Assembly (NCBI RefSeq): GCF_002140715.2
Contig: NZ_NGLE02000001.1
Span: forward strand, 62,001-126,000
Length of the DNA: 64,000 nucleotides
Reading direction: 5' to 3'
DNA from: Enterococcus sp. 4G2_DIV0659
Lineage (GTDB): Bacteria; Bacillota; Bacilli; Lactobacillales; Enterococcaceae
Positions 56,111-64,000 of this stretch are shown here, one piece after another (position 1 is the stretch's first letter; every line of letters begins with the position of its first letter). Made by a program: the position numbers and the translations under genes. A model generated the notes under the pieces. The model did not search any database. It was given only the letters and a program-made list of their open reading frames with translations, and was not told where the DNA came from.

Positions 56111-57451
56111 TTATTCGACACCGTAAGCAATACGCTTCACATTCATCAGATGATGTGCTGTTACATTGTCAGTTGTACTGCTACCACCCATCGCTCCACA
56201 ACCTAGTGTCATTGAAGGCGCTAATTTAGTTGTTGCTCCGATTGCGCCTAACGCTCCCAGCGTATTTACTAGAATCCGAGAAGCTCTCATTTCTAAGCCG
56301 AATATTTCTGCATGTTGATCAGATGTTGTATGAATCACAGCGGTGTGACCTGTTCCTTCATTTGCTAGCAATGCTTTACAAGTCTCAACACCTGTTTCAA
56401 ATGAATCGACTGTAAATAATCCCAATATTGGTGTTAATTTTTCTCTTGAATATGGATTATGATGACCTATTTCTGATTGCTCAGAGATTAAAATGCTTGT
56501 CTCTTTTGGAACAGAAATGCCAACCAATTCAGCTACATCAGCTGCACTTTTACCAACAATCTCAGGATTCAACGTCCCAGTATCTCTTAAAATGTACTGA
56601 CTAACTTTAGCAGATTCTTCTTCATTCATAAAATAAGCATTTTTCGCTTTTAAGTTTTTGATAACTTCATCTTTTACTGACTTGTCTACAACAAGTGCTT
56701 GTTCAGAGGCACAGATAATCCCATTATCAAACGTTTTACTACTAACAACACAATCAATCGCATGAGCAATATCAGCTGTTGCATCAATCAATACTGGAAC
56801 ATTTCCTGGACCTACGCCAATTGCTGGATTTCCAGAACTGTAAGCTGCTTGTACCATCGCTTTACCACCTGTAGCAAGAATTAACGATACATCTTCATGT
56901 TTCATTAAAGCGCTTGTCGCATCTAAAGTAGGTTCTTGAATCACTTGAACTAATCCACTAGGTGCGCCAGCTTCTACTGCTGCTTTTTCGATAATTTCTG
57001 CTGCCATTAAAATAGATTGTAACGCTTTTGGATGTGGAGAAAAGACAATTGCATTTCTCGTTTTTAAAGCAATCAATGATTTAAAAATAACTGTAGCAGT
57101 TGGATTCGTTGATGGAATCAACCCCGCTACCACGCCTAAAGGAACAGCGATTTCAATGATTTTATCTTCTTTTCTACGATTAACAATTCCTACAGTTGCT
57201 AAGTCTTTAATGCTTTCATAAACTTGCTCACTTGCAAAAGTATTTTTGATTATTTTATCTGAAACTTTTCCAAAACCAGTTTCTTTATTTGCTGATATAG
57301 CTAGTTTTTCAGCATTATCTAGTGTTTTTTGATAAACATTCTTCACGATAGCATCTACTTGCTCCTGAGAAAAATGTTCATATTCTGCTTGAGCTTTCTT
57401 TGCTGTTTCTACTAACATTTCAATCTCTTCTACTTTGACTACTTCAGTCAT
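56111..57451 (-). CDS. Acylating acetaldehyde dehydrogenase (stand-alone AdhE N-domain type)
   Basis: 446 residues of the CoA-acylating aldehyde dehydrogenase family (AdhE N-terminal domain, EutE, PduP). Motifs: PLGVVAGLIPSTNPTATVIFKSL near 104, ATGGKAMVQAAYSSGNPAIGVGPGN near 195, and the catalytic Cys in FDNGIICASEQ near 247. It converts an aldehyde plus CoA and NAD to acyl-CoA, or the reverse. No iron alcohol dehydrogenase domain is attached; the protein ends at KRIAYGVE. No eut or pdu genes are nearby. AAGGAG precedes ATG 57451. A cre-like site overlaps its promoter region, and an AraC-type regulator is divergent. Confidence 0.88.
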   Translation of the reverse strand: MTEVVKVEEIEMLVETAKKAQAEYEHFSQEQVDAIVKNVYQKTLDNAEKLAISANKETGFGKVSDKIIKNTFASEQVYESIKDLATVGIVNRRKEDKIIEIAVPLGVVAGLIPSTNPTATVIFKSLIALKTRNAIVFSPHPKALQSILMAAEIIEKAAVEAGAPSGLVQVIQEPTLDATSALMKHEDVSLILATGGKAMVQAAYSSGNPAIGVGPGNVPVLIDATADIAHAIDCVVSSKTFDNGIICASEQALVVDKSVKDEVIKNLKAKNAYFMNEEESAKVSQYILRDTGTLNPEIVGKSAADVAELVGISVPKETSILISEQSEIGHHNPYSREKLTPILGLFTVDSFETGVETCKALLANEGTGHTAVIHTTSDQHAEIFGLEMRASRILVNTLGALGAIGATTKLAPSMTLGCGAMGGSSTTDNVTAHHLMNVKRIAYGVE

Positions 57452-57504
57452 ATTTGACCACTCCTTCTTAATTTCATATCCTTATCCCATTAGCGAGCAT
57501 ATAA

Positions 57505-57518
57505 TATAAACGCTTACA
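57505..57518 (-). promoter_or_regulatory. cre-like CcpA site before the aldehyde dehydrogenase gene
   Basis: On the minus strand TGTAAGCGTTTATA matches TGWNANCGNTNWCA with one mismatch. It lies about 55 bases upstream of ATG 57451, next to TATATTAT, where a bound CcpA would block transcription. Confidence 0.5.
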
Positions 57519-57619
57519 AGGTTAGTTTAATCTATTTGGCTCAATTTGTTAGGGAATATTTTAAGAATATTATGGACAAAATTTACCTTTTTCTGTATTT
57601 TTTTCACAAACAATTGCAC

Positions 57620-57648
57620 TTGAAAGCGTAATCTATTCAAGGTATGAT
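57620..57648 (+). promoter_or_regulatory. Promoter of the AraC-type regulator gene
   Basis: TTGAAA (57620-57625), a 17-base spacer and TATGAT (57643-57648), 63 bases upstream of ATG 57712. Confidence 0.65.
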
Positions 57649-57711
57649 AGAGTAGTAGATAAAATTTCACAAAATATCCAATCATTCTGTCAAAGAAAAG
57701 AGGAGTTATTT

Positions 57712-58488
57712 ATGTGCCGATTATTGATTGTTAGTAACGATCCAAAAGAACAAGAAATACTGCAACAATCCATTAATGATTCATTTATGAATATAAAAGT
57801 ATTGCCTCCTGCCAGAACTGAACATGAAGCAATAGAAATTGCTGAAAGCCTTCTTCCTGAAATTCTTCTGATAGCGATCGATCACCTAGAGATTGATGGT
57901 TTTATTGTGAAGCGCAAAATTGTTCAGCACCTTCCAAATATAAAAGTAATTATTTTAACCGAACGCAACGATTTTCAAAGCATCCATCAAGCACTGAGGT
58001 GTGGGGCAATTGATTATTTGCTGACACCAGTTGATCTTAATGAATTAAAATTTGCAATTGATCGAAGCGTTAAATCTTTGAACCAAGTGTCTCTAATGGA
58101 TGTGTTAAACAAAAAGCCTACGGTATTAGCTAAAGAACAAATTAATACCATTCTTGATTATATTCATGATCATTATAACGAAGAAATCAATTTAACAACT
58201 TTAGCCGATATTATGCACTTAAATCGTCATTATGTCAGCCGTTTCTTTAAAGAAGCTGTAGGAATGAACTTCATTGATTATTTAACTACTTACCGTATAG
58301 AAAAAGCCAAACAGCTTTTAATGAAAACAGAGGAATCTATTACTGAGATAGCCGGAACTGTCGGTTACATCGATTCTACTTATTTTAGTAAATTGTTTAA
58401 GAAAAAAGTAGGACAATCTCCTCATCAATTCCGCAAACAATATCAAGGTAATCATATTCCAGCCGATTTACGAGTGATTTATAATTAA
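57712..58488 (+). CDS. Response-regulator-like AraC family transcription regulator with atypical receiver
   Basis: 258 residues. A receiver-like domain (1-120) precedes an AraC-type double helix-turn-helix (about 150-245: INLTTLADIMHLNRHYVSRFFKEAVG and ESITEIAGTVGYIDSTYFSKLFKKKVGQSPHQFRK). The receiver lacks key residues: aligned with YesN-type regulators, the phospho-acceptor position in LLIAIDHLEIDG is Ala55, and the conserved Lys in YLLTPVD is Thr105. Only part of the acidic pocket (VSND) remains. Phosphorylation control is therefore doubtful. No sensor kinase is adjacent. It probably controls the divergent aldehyde dehydrogenase gene. GAGGAG precedes ATG 57712. Confidence 0.88.
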   Translation: MCRLLIVSNDPKEQEILQQSINDSFMNIKVLPPARTEHEAIEIAESLLPEILLIAIDHLEIDGFIVKRKIVQHLPNIKVIILTERNDFQSIHQALRCGAIDYLLTPVDLNELKFAIDRSVKSLNQVSLMDVLNKKPTVLAKEQINTILDYIHDHYNEEINLTTLADIMHLNRHYVSRFFKEAVGMNFIDYLTTYRIEKAKQLLMKTEESITEIAGTVGYIDSTYFSKLFKKKVGQSPHQFRKQYQGNHIPADLRVIYN

Positions 58489-58575
58489 CACTGTATTTTA
58501 AAAGGAGGCTGGAAGAGCAGCGTTCAGCTTATTTCCGAAGGTGTTTCTTCTGCTCCCGCTGTTTATTTGAGTTTT

Positions 58576-58620
58576 AAGGGTCTGCGATAATAACTTTTAG
58601 TTATATCTCAGACCCTTTTC
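58576..58620 (+). terminator. Terminator after the AraC-type regulator gene
   Basis: AAGGGTCTG (58576-58584) pairs with CAGACCCTT (58609-58617), with an inner TAAC/GTTA stem and T-rich tail. The preceding 58501-58575 stretch (AAAGGAGGCTGG...) holds no start codon in a useful frame. Confidence 0.8.
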
Positions 58621-58779
58621 CTTATGAAAAAACTAGAGTAAAAAAGTGTCTATGACATAACTCCAAGAGCTATATCACAAACACTTACATTTCGAATACA
58701 TGTTAAGACGAAAAACAGCTTATTATTATTTCTCACAATTAAACACTTTCGTCCTAATCTCTAATAAAATTAATTCGTA
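58621..58779. other. Intergenic hairpins before the rpsA stop
   Basis: Two dyads are seen: AGTGT...ACACT near 58647-58685 and GACGAAA (58708) with TTTCGTC (58747-58753). The second may serve as the rpsA terminator, with an imperfect T-tail. No gene. Confidence 0.4.
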
Positions 58780-59991
58780 TTATTCTGAATCTGACTCTTG
58801 TCCTTTTAGTGCATCACCTAAGATATCTCCCATTGTAAAACCAGTATTTTCTTCTGGCAACTCATAGTCTTGGACATCTTTTGGCTCTTCTTGAGATTCA
58901 GGCTTCGCTTCCAAAGCTTTGATACTAAGAGCGATACGGTGTTCGTCTGGATTTACTTCTAATACTTTCACTTGAACAACATCGCCTTCTTGTAGCACTT
59001 CGTGTGGTGTTGCAATATGTTTATGTGAAATTTGCGAAATATGAACTAAGCCTTCAACACCTGGAAAGACTTCTACGAATGCGCCGAAACTCGTTAAGCG
59101 TTTGACTGTTCCTTCAAGAACAGAACCAACAGCTGCTTTGCTTTCAATATCTTCCCATGGTCCAGCTAATGTTTCTTTAATTGATAAAGAAACCCGTTCT
59201 TCATCAGGATTAATCGAAAGTATCTTCACTTTTACCTCATCACCAACAGACAATACATCACTTGGTTTGCCAACATGTTGATGGGCAATCTCTGAAACGT
59301 GAACCAATCCATCAATACCGCCTAAATCGATAAACGCACCGAAATCAGTTAAACGAGCAACCTTCCCGTCAACAATATCTCCATCATGAAGTTCAGCTAA
59401 AATATCTTTTTTCTTAGAGTTTTTCTCAGCTTCAACAACAGCTTTATGAGATAAAATCAAACGATTTTCTGAAGGTTCGATTTCAATAATTTTAAATGTT
59501 AATGTTTGCCCTTTGTATGCTGAAAAATCAGCAACAAAATGGTCTTCTACCATTGATGCTGGAACAAAACCACGAACACCAACATCAACAACTAATCCAC
59601 CCTTTACAACACTTGTAACTGGTGCTTCAATAATTTTACCTGCTTGGAAATCTTGTTCGATTTCTTCCCAAACTTTTTTAGCATCTAAACGACGTTTAGA
59701 AAGTAAATAACTACCATTTTCTTTGTCTTTACCAATTGACGTGATGACAACCAAATCTAAAATATCGCCAACTTTTACTAATTCATTGATATCTTCAACG
59801 TGTGTTGTAGACAACTCTTTTGCTGGAACTACCCCTTCAACACCGGCACCTTCAATACCAACGATTACTTGTTTGTCTTCAACTGCAAGCACTTCACCTT
59901 TAACGATGTCGCCGACGCTTACTTCTTGAACACTATTCATCGCATCTTCCATTGTTTCATTGCTGATTTCCACTTTTTTATCTTCTGTCAT
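58780..59991 (-). CDS. rpsA: Ribosomal protein S1
   Basis: 403 residues with four S1 RNA-binding domains at about 22-95, 108-171, 192-262 and 277-347. The last two contain clear DGKVARLTDFGAFIDLGGIDGLVHVSEIAH and EGTVKRLTSFGAFVEVFPGVEGLVHISQI patterns, split here only for description. It is the shorter four-domain S1 of low-GC Gram-positives, not the six-domain E. coli form. An acidic tail follows. AGGAGGA precedes ATG 59991. It lies downstream of cmk, an old and widespread pairing. Confidence 0.95.
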   Translation of the reverse strand: MTEDKKVEISNETMEDAMNSVQEVSVGDIVKGEVLAVEDKQVIVGIEGAGVEGVVPAKELSTTHVEDINELVKVGDILDLVVITSIGKDKENGSYLLSKRRLDAKKVWEEIEQDFQAGKIIEAPVTSVVKGGLVVDVGVRGFVPASMVEDHFVADFSAYKGQTLTFKIIEIEPSENRLILSHKAVVEAEKNSKKKDILAELHDGDIVDGKVARLTDFGAFIDLGGIDGLVHVSEIAHQHVGKPSDVLSVGDEVKVKILSINPDEERVSLSIKETLAGPWEDIESKAAVGSVLEGTVKRLTSFGAFVEVFPGVEGLVHISQISHKHIATPHEVLQEGDVVQVKVLEVNPDEHRIALSIKALEAKPESQEEPKDVQDYELPEENTGFTMGDILGDALKGQESDSE

Positions 59992-60188
59992 AAATACTTA
60001 TCCTCCTATGCCACCAAAAAATTCGTAAAAAACTGACCTACTTCTTTAATAGTACGGGATTTTATCGAAAAAATAAAGCGATTTCGCTCATTTTCTTTTT
60101 TTTCTTTGAAATAAGAAGAAATTTTCTTGCTTAAAGACAAAGAAAATATAATCTTCATGCATTTAACTACCATTTTTAATACATTGGA

Positions 60189-60860
60189 TCAAGAGTATCG
60201 AGCCTCAATAACGTCTTCAATAGCTTTTACAACTTCTTCTATATTCATTCCAGTCGTATCAATCTTTACTGCATCTAGCGCCTGTTTTAAAGGTGATACT
60301 TCTCTTGTTGAATCAAGATAATCACGTTGCTCAATTTCTTTTTTTAATGTATCAAAATCAGTGGTGATTCCTTTTTCCTGATTTTCTTTATAACGTCTTT
60401 CGGCTCGCTCTTCAACGCTAGCAACTAGAAATATTTTAACTTCAGCATTTGGCAATACTGCTGTACCAATATCTCGTCCATCCATAACAACGCCGCCTGA
60501 TTGTCCGATTTCTTGTTGTAGTTCAACCATTTTTTCTCGAACTTTTCCATGTTTTGCAGTAATAGACACAGCATTTGTCACGTCTGGTTGTCTAATTGCT
60601 TGTGTTACTTCAATGCCATCAATAAAAACAAGTTGTTCTTGTTCTGTCTGTTTAAAAGAAATCCCATGTTCAAGACATAATTTTACTAAACCTAGTTCGT
60701 CTTCAAAATCAACCTTATTTTGAATGGCTAAATAGGTTAATGCTCGATACATCGCTCCTGTATCACAATAAATGTAATTCATTTTTTTGGCTAAAATCTT
60801 TGCTACAGTGCTTTTTCCAGATGAAGCTGGTCCATCAATTGCAATACTTATCTTTTTCAT
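60189..60860 (-). CDS. cmk: Cytidylate kinase
   Basis: Phosphorylates CMP and dCMP with ATP. Walker [20 protein letters not shown] is near residue 8, [11 protein letters not shown] near 33, and the CMP-binding [24 protein letters not shown] near 124. The lid region has RAERRYKE and [16 protein letters not shown]. 223 residues. AAAGGAG precedes ATG 60860. The 197 bases between cmk and rpsA are A/T-rich without a clear terminator. Confidence 0.96.
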   Translation of the reverse strand: MKKISIAIDGPASSGKSTVAKILAKKMNYIYCDTGAMYRALTYLAIQNKVDFEDELGLVKLCLEHGISFKQTEQEQLVFIDGIEVTQAIRQPDVTNAVSITAKHGKVREKMVELQQEIGQSGGVVMDGRDIGTAVLPNAEVKIFLVASVEERAERRYKENQEKGITTDFDTLKKEIEQRDYLDSTREVSPLKQALDAVKIDTTGMNIEEVVKAIEDVIEARYS

Positions 60861-60892
60861 AATGAACTCCTTTGTTTATCACATAGTAAAAG

Positions 60893-60963
60893 AGTCTGGG
60901 ACAAAACAATCTATGTTTTGTTCAGACCCTTATAATGGGAAAAAGAGCACGTTCACTCTTTTT
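60893..60963 (-). terminator. Two hairpins between the LysM gene and cmk (GTCTGGGACAAAA type)
   Basis: GTCTG...ACAAAACA (60894-60908) pairs with TGTTTTGT...CAGAC (60914-60927). A second short stem, AAAAAGAG (60940-60947) with CTCTTTTT (60956-60963), follows the LysM stop on the minus strand. The first belongs to the same GGGACAAAA hairpin type as the element at 8456. Confidence 0.75.
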
Positions 60964-60976
60964 CGCTCAATTGTTA

Positions 60977-61486
60977 TCATTTAACTCGTAACGTTTGACC
61001 TGGCTGTAAAACAGAATTCAACGTTAGACCATTTAATTGTAATAATTCTTCTGTTGAAATACCATTTCTTGAAGCAACTTGGTTAGGTCCTTCTCCATTA
61101 CGGACTTGGTCATAAACAGGTTCTTCCGCTGCTGGACTTGTCGGTGCTGTTTCTTGCGGCACACTACTTTCAGTAGATGCTTGCTCTTGTGATGAGCTAG
61201 AAGACGGCTGCGTCGAACTATTTTTTGTCGATGATTGTACAACAACAGATGATTGAGCTGGTTCTTTACTGTCAGGTTTATCTCTCATGACATAAAGGTA
61301 CGTTCCTACAGGCAACGCGATAATTAATAGCAATAAGATAACTAAAATGGTCAGAAAGACTGTGTTTCCTTTTTTCTGTTGACGTTTTTCTGAACGGGAA
61401 CCTCCAGCATTTTTGTCAGTGTCATAAATTGATTGCTCCCACGGTTCGCGTGCTCCTGATGGTTTTTTCGTATCTTTTTTACTCAC
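60977..61486 (-). CDS. Membrane-anchored LysM protein
   Basis: 169 residues. A charged cytosolic tail (1-42) contains the basic stretch EKRQQKKG, followed by one membrane helix (about 43-66), a Ser/Thr/Pro/Gln-rich extracellular linker, and a single C-terminal LysM (about 122-169, EGPNQVASRNGISTEELLQL to PGQTLRVK). The topology is type II: a peptidoglycan-binding module tethered to the membrane. Similar to YpbE, which also neighbours recQ in Bacillus. The start is GTG 61486, seven bases after TAGGAGGAA. Confidence 0.88.
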   Translation of the reverse strand: MSKKDTKKPSGAREPWEQSIYDTDKNAGGSRSEKRQQKKGNTVFLTILVILLLLIIALPVGTYLYVMRDKPDSKEPAQSSVVVQSSTKNSSTQPSSSSSQEQASTESSVPQETAPTSPAAEEPVYDQVRNGEGPNQVASRNGISTEELLQLNGLTLNSVLQPGQTLRVK

Positions 61487-61565
61487 GTATCGTTCCTCCT
61501 AAAATTCTCTCGTTTGCTATTATACCACAGCTTTTTCTTAACTGCAGTCTAAAAAAAGATTATTT

Positions 61566-63008
61566 TCATTCTTTAAATAATCTTATTAAAATGTCCTCCC
61601 AATTTTCAGAGATTTCGTTTTCTTCTGGTGATTGTACTATTTGCTCTTTACAAATGTCAAAAGATAAGCCGCAACAATCACAACAATTTTCTTGCTTTGT
61701 TTCAGCACTATTTTCTGAAAAATACTGTTGGATGAATGCTCGACGGCACTTTTCTTCGTTAATATAGTTTAACATAACACTTAACTGTTGTTTACGTTCT
61801 TTCTCTTTTCTTAATAATCTATCTTTTAACTCTTCAAATGTGTATTCTTTTTCCAGATATCCTTGCATCCATTTTTGCTGGATTTCATTTAACACAGGAA
61901 ACGCTTCTTGCGGATGTTCAGATTGCAAGCAAACTAATTCATTCAATAATTCCCGATCAAGGCGACTCTCTGATTGAAAGTAATAATGAATCGATTCGTC
62001 TCCTTTTTGATAAAGCAATATGGCAATGCTTTGTTCACCATCACGACCAGCTCGACCGATCTCTTGTACATAATCTTCTAGACTATCAGGGCAATCATAG
62101 TGAATGACAAAGCGAACATCTGGCTTATCAATCCCCATCCCAAAAGCATTGGTAGCACATAAGACATCAAGTTGATTCGTTACAAATTGTTGTTGTAATA
62201 AACTGCGTTCATTAGCAGTTAAACCACCATGGTAGTATGCTGTTTTTAATGTTGTTTGTTCTTTGATCAATTGATTTATCCGCTCGGCTGTTTTTCGTGT
62301 TGCGCAATAGATAATGCCTTTACTTTTTAATTGTGTTAGATAAGAAAGTAAAGCTTCGTTTTTTTCCGACACTTTCTGAACAATCAAACCAATATTTGGA
62401 CGATTGACTGAATGAATCACTTCTGAGGCATTTTTCTGATGAGAAAATAATTGTTTTTCAATCTCTTTTTTTACCGTAGGCGTTGCCGTAGCAGTCAATG
62501 CTAACGTCAAAGGATAACCACATTCTTTTTGAATAGCACTAAGTTTTGTATATTCTGGCCTAAAGTCAACGCCCCACTGGAACACACAATGCGCTTCATC
62601 CACTACAAACAAGGCAATTTTCAGTTGAGCAATTCGTTGTCTCACTTCTTTTTGGGTTAATGTTTCTGGACTAATCAAAATATATTTGTACGTATATAAA
62701 TGATTCAATACATACTGTTTTTCTGAAAAAGACAAACTGCTATTCAACGCGATAACCCTAGATTCTCCTTTTTTTTGCAATTGAATCACTTGGTCTTCCA
62801 TCAATGAAAGTAAAGGAGAAACGATGATCACAGCCCCTTCAACTAGATAACCTACAAATTGATAGCACAGGGATTTACCTGTGCCTGTAGGTAAAACAGC
62901 TAGTGTATCTTGTTTTAGTAAAAGCTGTTCAATCACTTCTTTTTGTCCGGGTTTAAAGGTATTAAAACCAAATTTTTCGTATAAGACATTTTCTAATTTG
63001 CTCGTCAT
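61566..63008 (-). CDS. RecQ-family ATP-dependent DNA helicase (short form)
   Basis: 480 residues, 3'-5' helicase of recombination and repair. Motifs: I AVLPTGTGKSLCYQ near 34, II VVDEAHC near 136, III LALTATATP near 169, and VI VQEIGRAGRDG near 316. A Cys-rich zinc-type segment (CCDCCG) lies near the C-terminus and there is no HRDC domain. It matches the shorter RecS type of Bacillus rather than full RecQ. Its ATG overlaps the TGA of the upstream ypbB-like gene, so the two are translationally coupled. Confidence 0.92.
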   Translation of the reverse strand: MTSKLENVLYEKFGFNTFKPGQKEVIEQLLLKQDTLAVLPTGTGKSLCYQFVGYLVEGAVIIVSPLLSLMEDQVIQLQKKGESRVIALNSSLSFSEKQYVLNHLYTYKYILISPETLTQKEVRQRIAQLKIALFVVDEAHCVFQWGVDFRPEYTKLSAIQKECGYPLTLALTATATPTVKKEIEKQLFSHQKNASEVIHSVNRPNIGLIVQKVSEKNEALLSYLTQLKSKGIIYCATRKTAERINQLIKEQTTLKTAYYHGGLTANERSLLQQQFVTNQLDVLCATNAFGMGIDKPDVRFVIHYDCPDSLEDYVQEIGRAGRDGEQSIAILLYQKGDESIHYYFQSESRLDRELLNELVCLQSEHPQEAFPVLNEIQQKWMQGYLEKEYTFEELKDRLLRKEKERKQQLSVMLNYINEEKCRRAFIQQYFSENSAETKQENCCDCCGLSFDICKEQIVQSPEENEISENWEDILIRLFKE

Positions 63009-64000
63009 CTGCTTTTATCTCTTTCTTCCTTCATTTTTTGAATCTGGTAAAGACGAAATTCAAAATAATCAAACTCAGGTTTTGTTTGCTTTAAAGAGCG
63101 ATAATCCCATTCTTGATAGGGAGGTTTAAAGTTATCTAAAAAATTGACTGTCTCATTTGAGATAAATCGTTCAAAGGGAAAGTCATTCGTTAAAGCCACC
63201 TCTAAAAGATGGTCTTGTACAGTACTTCTTTTCACTCCTCTTTGTAACGCCAATTCGTCTAGTGAAAAATGCTTGTTGAGATATTTTCTCGTCTCATTCA
63301 TGCTGTTGTTTTCGTTTTGCTTTAACAACGGACGAATAAGCTCTTTTAAAAAACTATTGTTTGGTAGTTTTTGAATGACTTTTAGCAAATGATGGATTCT
63401 ATCCTTTTTGATCAAAAACCGATCAAAGGCCTTATTTTCCATATCTAATAATTGAAATGAGGTTTTGCCTATTTGTTTATAGCCGGAAAATTGACGGGCA
63501 AAAAAATTGGCTTCTTCTGTAGATAAAGCTGAAAAAATCTCTTGCCATTCTTGTTTGATTCTTTCAATTAATTTTGCTTTAGGCATTGATTTGATATACA
63601 TTTTCACTTGGTTTTGATACAATGGCGATTGTTCAAGCGGAATATAGTGTTTATTACTATACGATAATTGAGACACAACTTGAACAGTAAACTGCAATAA
63701 ACGCCAGATCGCCTCATCTGTTCTGCCCAAACGATAATTATCTAGCCACATATATTGTTGATTAGATGCTATCACTTGTTGGCCTTTAGCGGTTATTTGG
63801 GCGTCTCCATTGCTATTTAGACGGAGTAAATGTTTCTCCGCCAATTCGTTTATTATTTTATTATATTGTGTTTCTGACAGTTCTGGAAATAGCTGGAAAA
63901 AGGGTAAATTATTATAAAAAAAACCATATAACAATACCGAACTCGTTCGTTTACCTTTTAAAAGATGATAGAGTGTTGAGGTTCGCACCTTGTATCCATG
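63005..64000 (-). CDS. YpbB-like helix-turn-helix protein (open at right edge)
   Basis: At least 327 residues and the frame stays open to base 64000. GTG 63988 after AAGG is a possible start, but relatives begin some 15-20 residues earlier, so the true start is probably outside the window. An N-terminal region like YpbB (YHLLKGKRTSSVLL) leads to a long helical part, and a C-terminal helix-turn-helix (about 235-290, FSLDELALQRGVKRSTVQDHLLEVA) follows. It overlaps recQ by four bases. Probably works with the helicase, but the function is not established. Confidence 0.85.
   Translation of the reverse strand, partial: HGYKVRTSTLYHLLKGKRTSSVLLYGFFYNNLPFFQLFPELSETQYNKIINELAEKHLLRLNSNGDAQITAKGQQVIASNQQYMWLDNYRLGRTDEAIWRLLQFTVQVVSQLSYSNKHYIPLEQSPLYQNQVKMYIKSMPKAKLIERIKQEWQEIFSALSTEEANFFARQFSGYKQIGKTSFQLLDMENKAFDRFLIKKDRIHHLLKVIQKLPNNSFLKELIRPLLKQNENNSMNETRKYLNKHFSLDELALQRGVKRSTVQDHLLEVALTNDFPFERFISNETVNFLDNFKPPYQEWDYRSLKQTKPEFDYFEFRLYQIQKMKEERDKSR

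Overview
The window comes from a low-GC Gram-positive chromosome that looks like Enterococcus. The NADH peroxidase and NADH oxidase near the left end match, from memory, the well-studied E. faecalis Npr and Nox closely but not identically. The gene order (thyA-dfr-ABC-F, an aroE-to-pheA operon, cca-dapB-mazG, ypiB-ypiA, hup-der-rpsA-cmk, recQ-ypbB) is typical of Lactobacillales and Bacillales. A relative of the E. faecalis group other than E. faecalis itself is my best inference. Most genes lie on the minus strand. Nearly all have a clear AGGAGG-type ribosome site and are separated by strong hairpin terminators. I see no prophage, insertion sequence, CRISPR array, rRNA or tRNA.

Layout. 1-8.3 kb: an UPF0316 protein cut by the edge, cardiolipin synthase, a small enzyme operon (acetyltransferase, deaminase, hydrolase), NADH peroxidase, and an amidohydrolase paired with a permease. 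8.6-18.5 kb: metA, then an 8.8-kb gene for a wall-anchored protein with 28 Ig-like modules, 22 of them in an almost homogeneous 540-bp tandem array. 19-25 kb: nox, ridA, perR, cysK, ispH and a LysM glucosaminidase. 25-38 kb: transketolase, ynzC/lexA, thyA-dfr-ABC-F, a Na+/H+ antiporter, small coiled-coil proteins, degV and an LCP protein. 38-46 kb: the aromatic amino acid operon aroE-DAHP synthase-aroB-aroC-tyrA-aroA-aroK-pheA. 46-53 kb: a hotdog thioesterase, cca, dapB, mazG, yitT, ypiB, ypiA and a degenerate AroB-like protein. 54-64 kb: hup, der, a stand-alone acylating aldehyde dehydrogenase with a divergent AraC-type regulator, rpsA, cmk, a LysM protein, recQ and ypbB.

The most interesting signal is the 5' leader of the aromatic operon (about 45735-46047). 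Behind a near-consensus promoter lies a 20-codon reading frame with a good ribosome site that ends Tyr-Tyr-Phe-Ser-Tyr-Phe-Arg. Its last codons can pair with a second segment. That segment can instead pair with a third, and the third forms a terminator stem with a fourth. This is the 1:2 / 2:3 / 3:4 logic of classical trp/phe attenuation, here in a Gram-positive where T-boxes are the usual solution. A second intrinsic terminator follows just before aroE.

Two genes, tyrA and cca, are each broken by what looks like one missing base in a homopolymer run. This could be real mutation or residual sequencing error. Other points of note are the LPNNG sorting motif of the giant surface protein, nested 540/1080/2160-bp repeat duplications, an AroB-like protein without catalytic residues, a receiver domain without its phospho-acceptor Asp, and ispH in a genus known for the mevalonate pathway.
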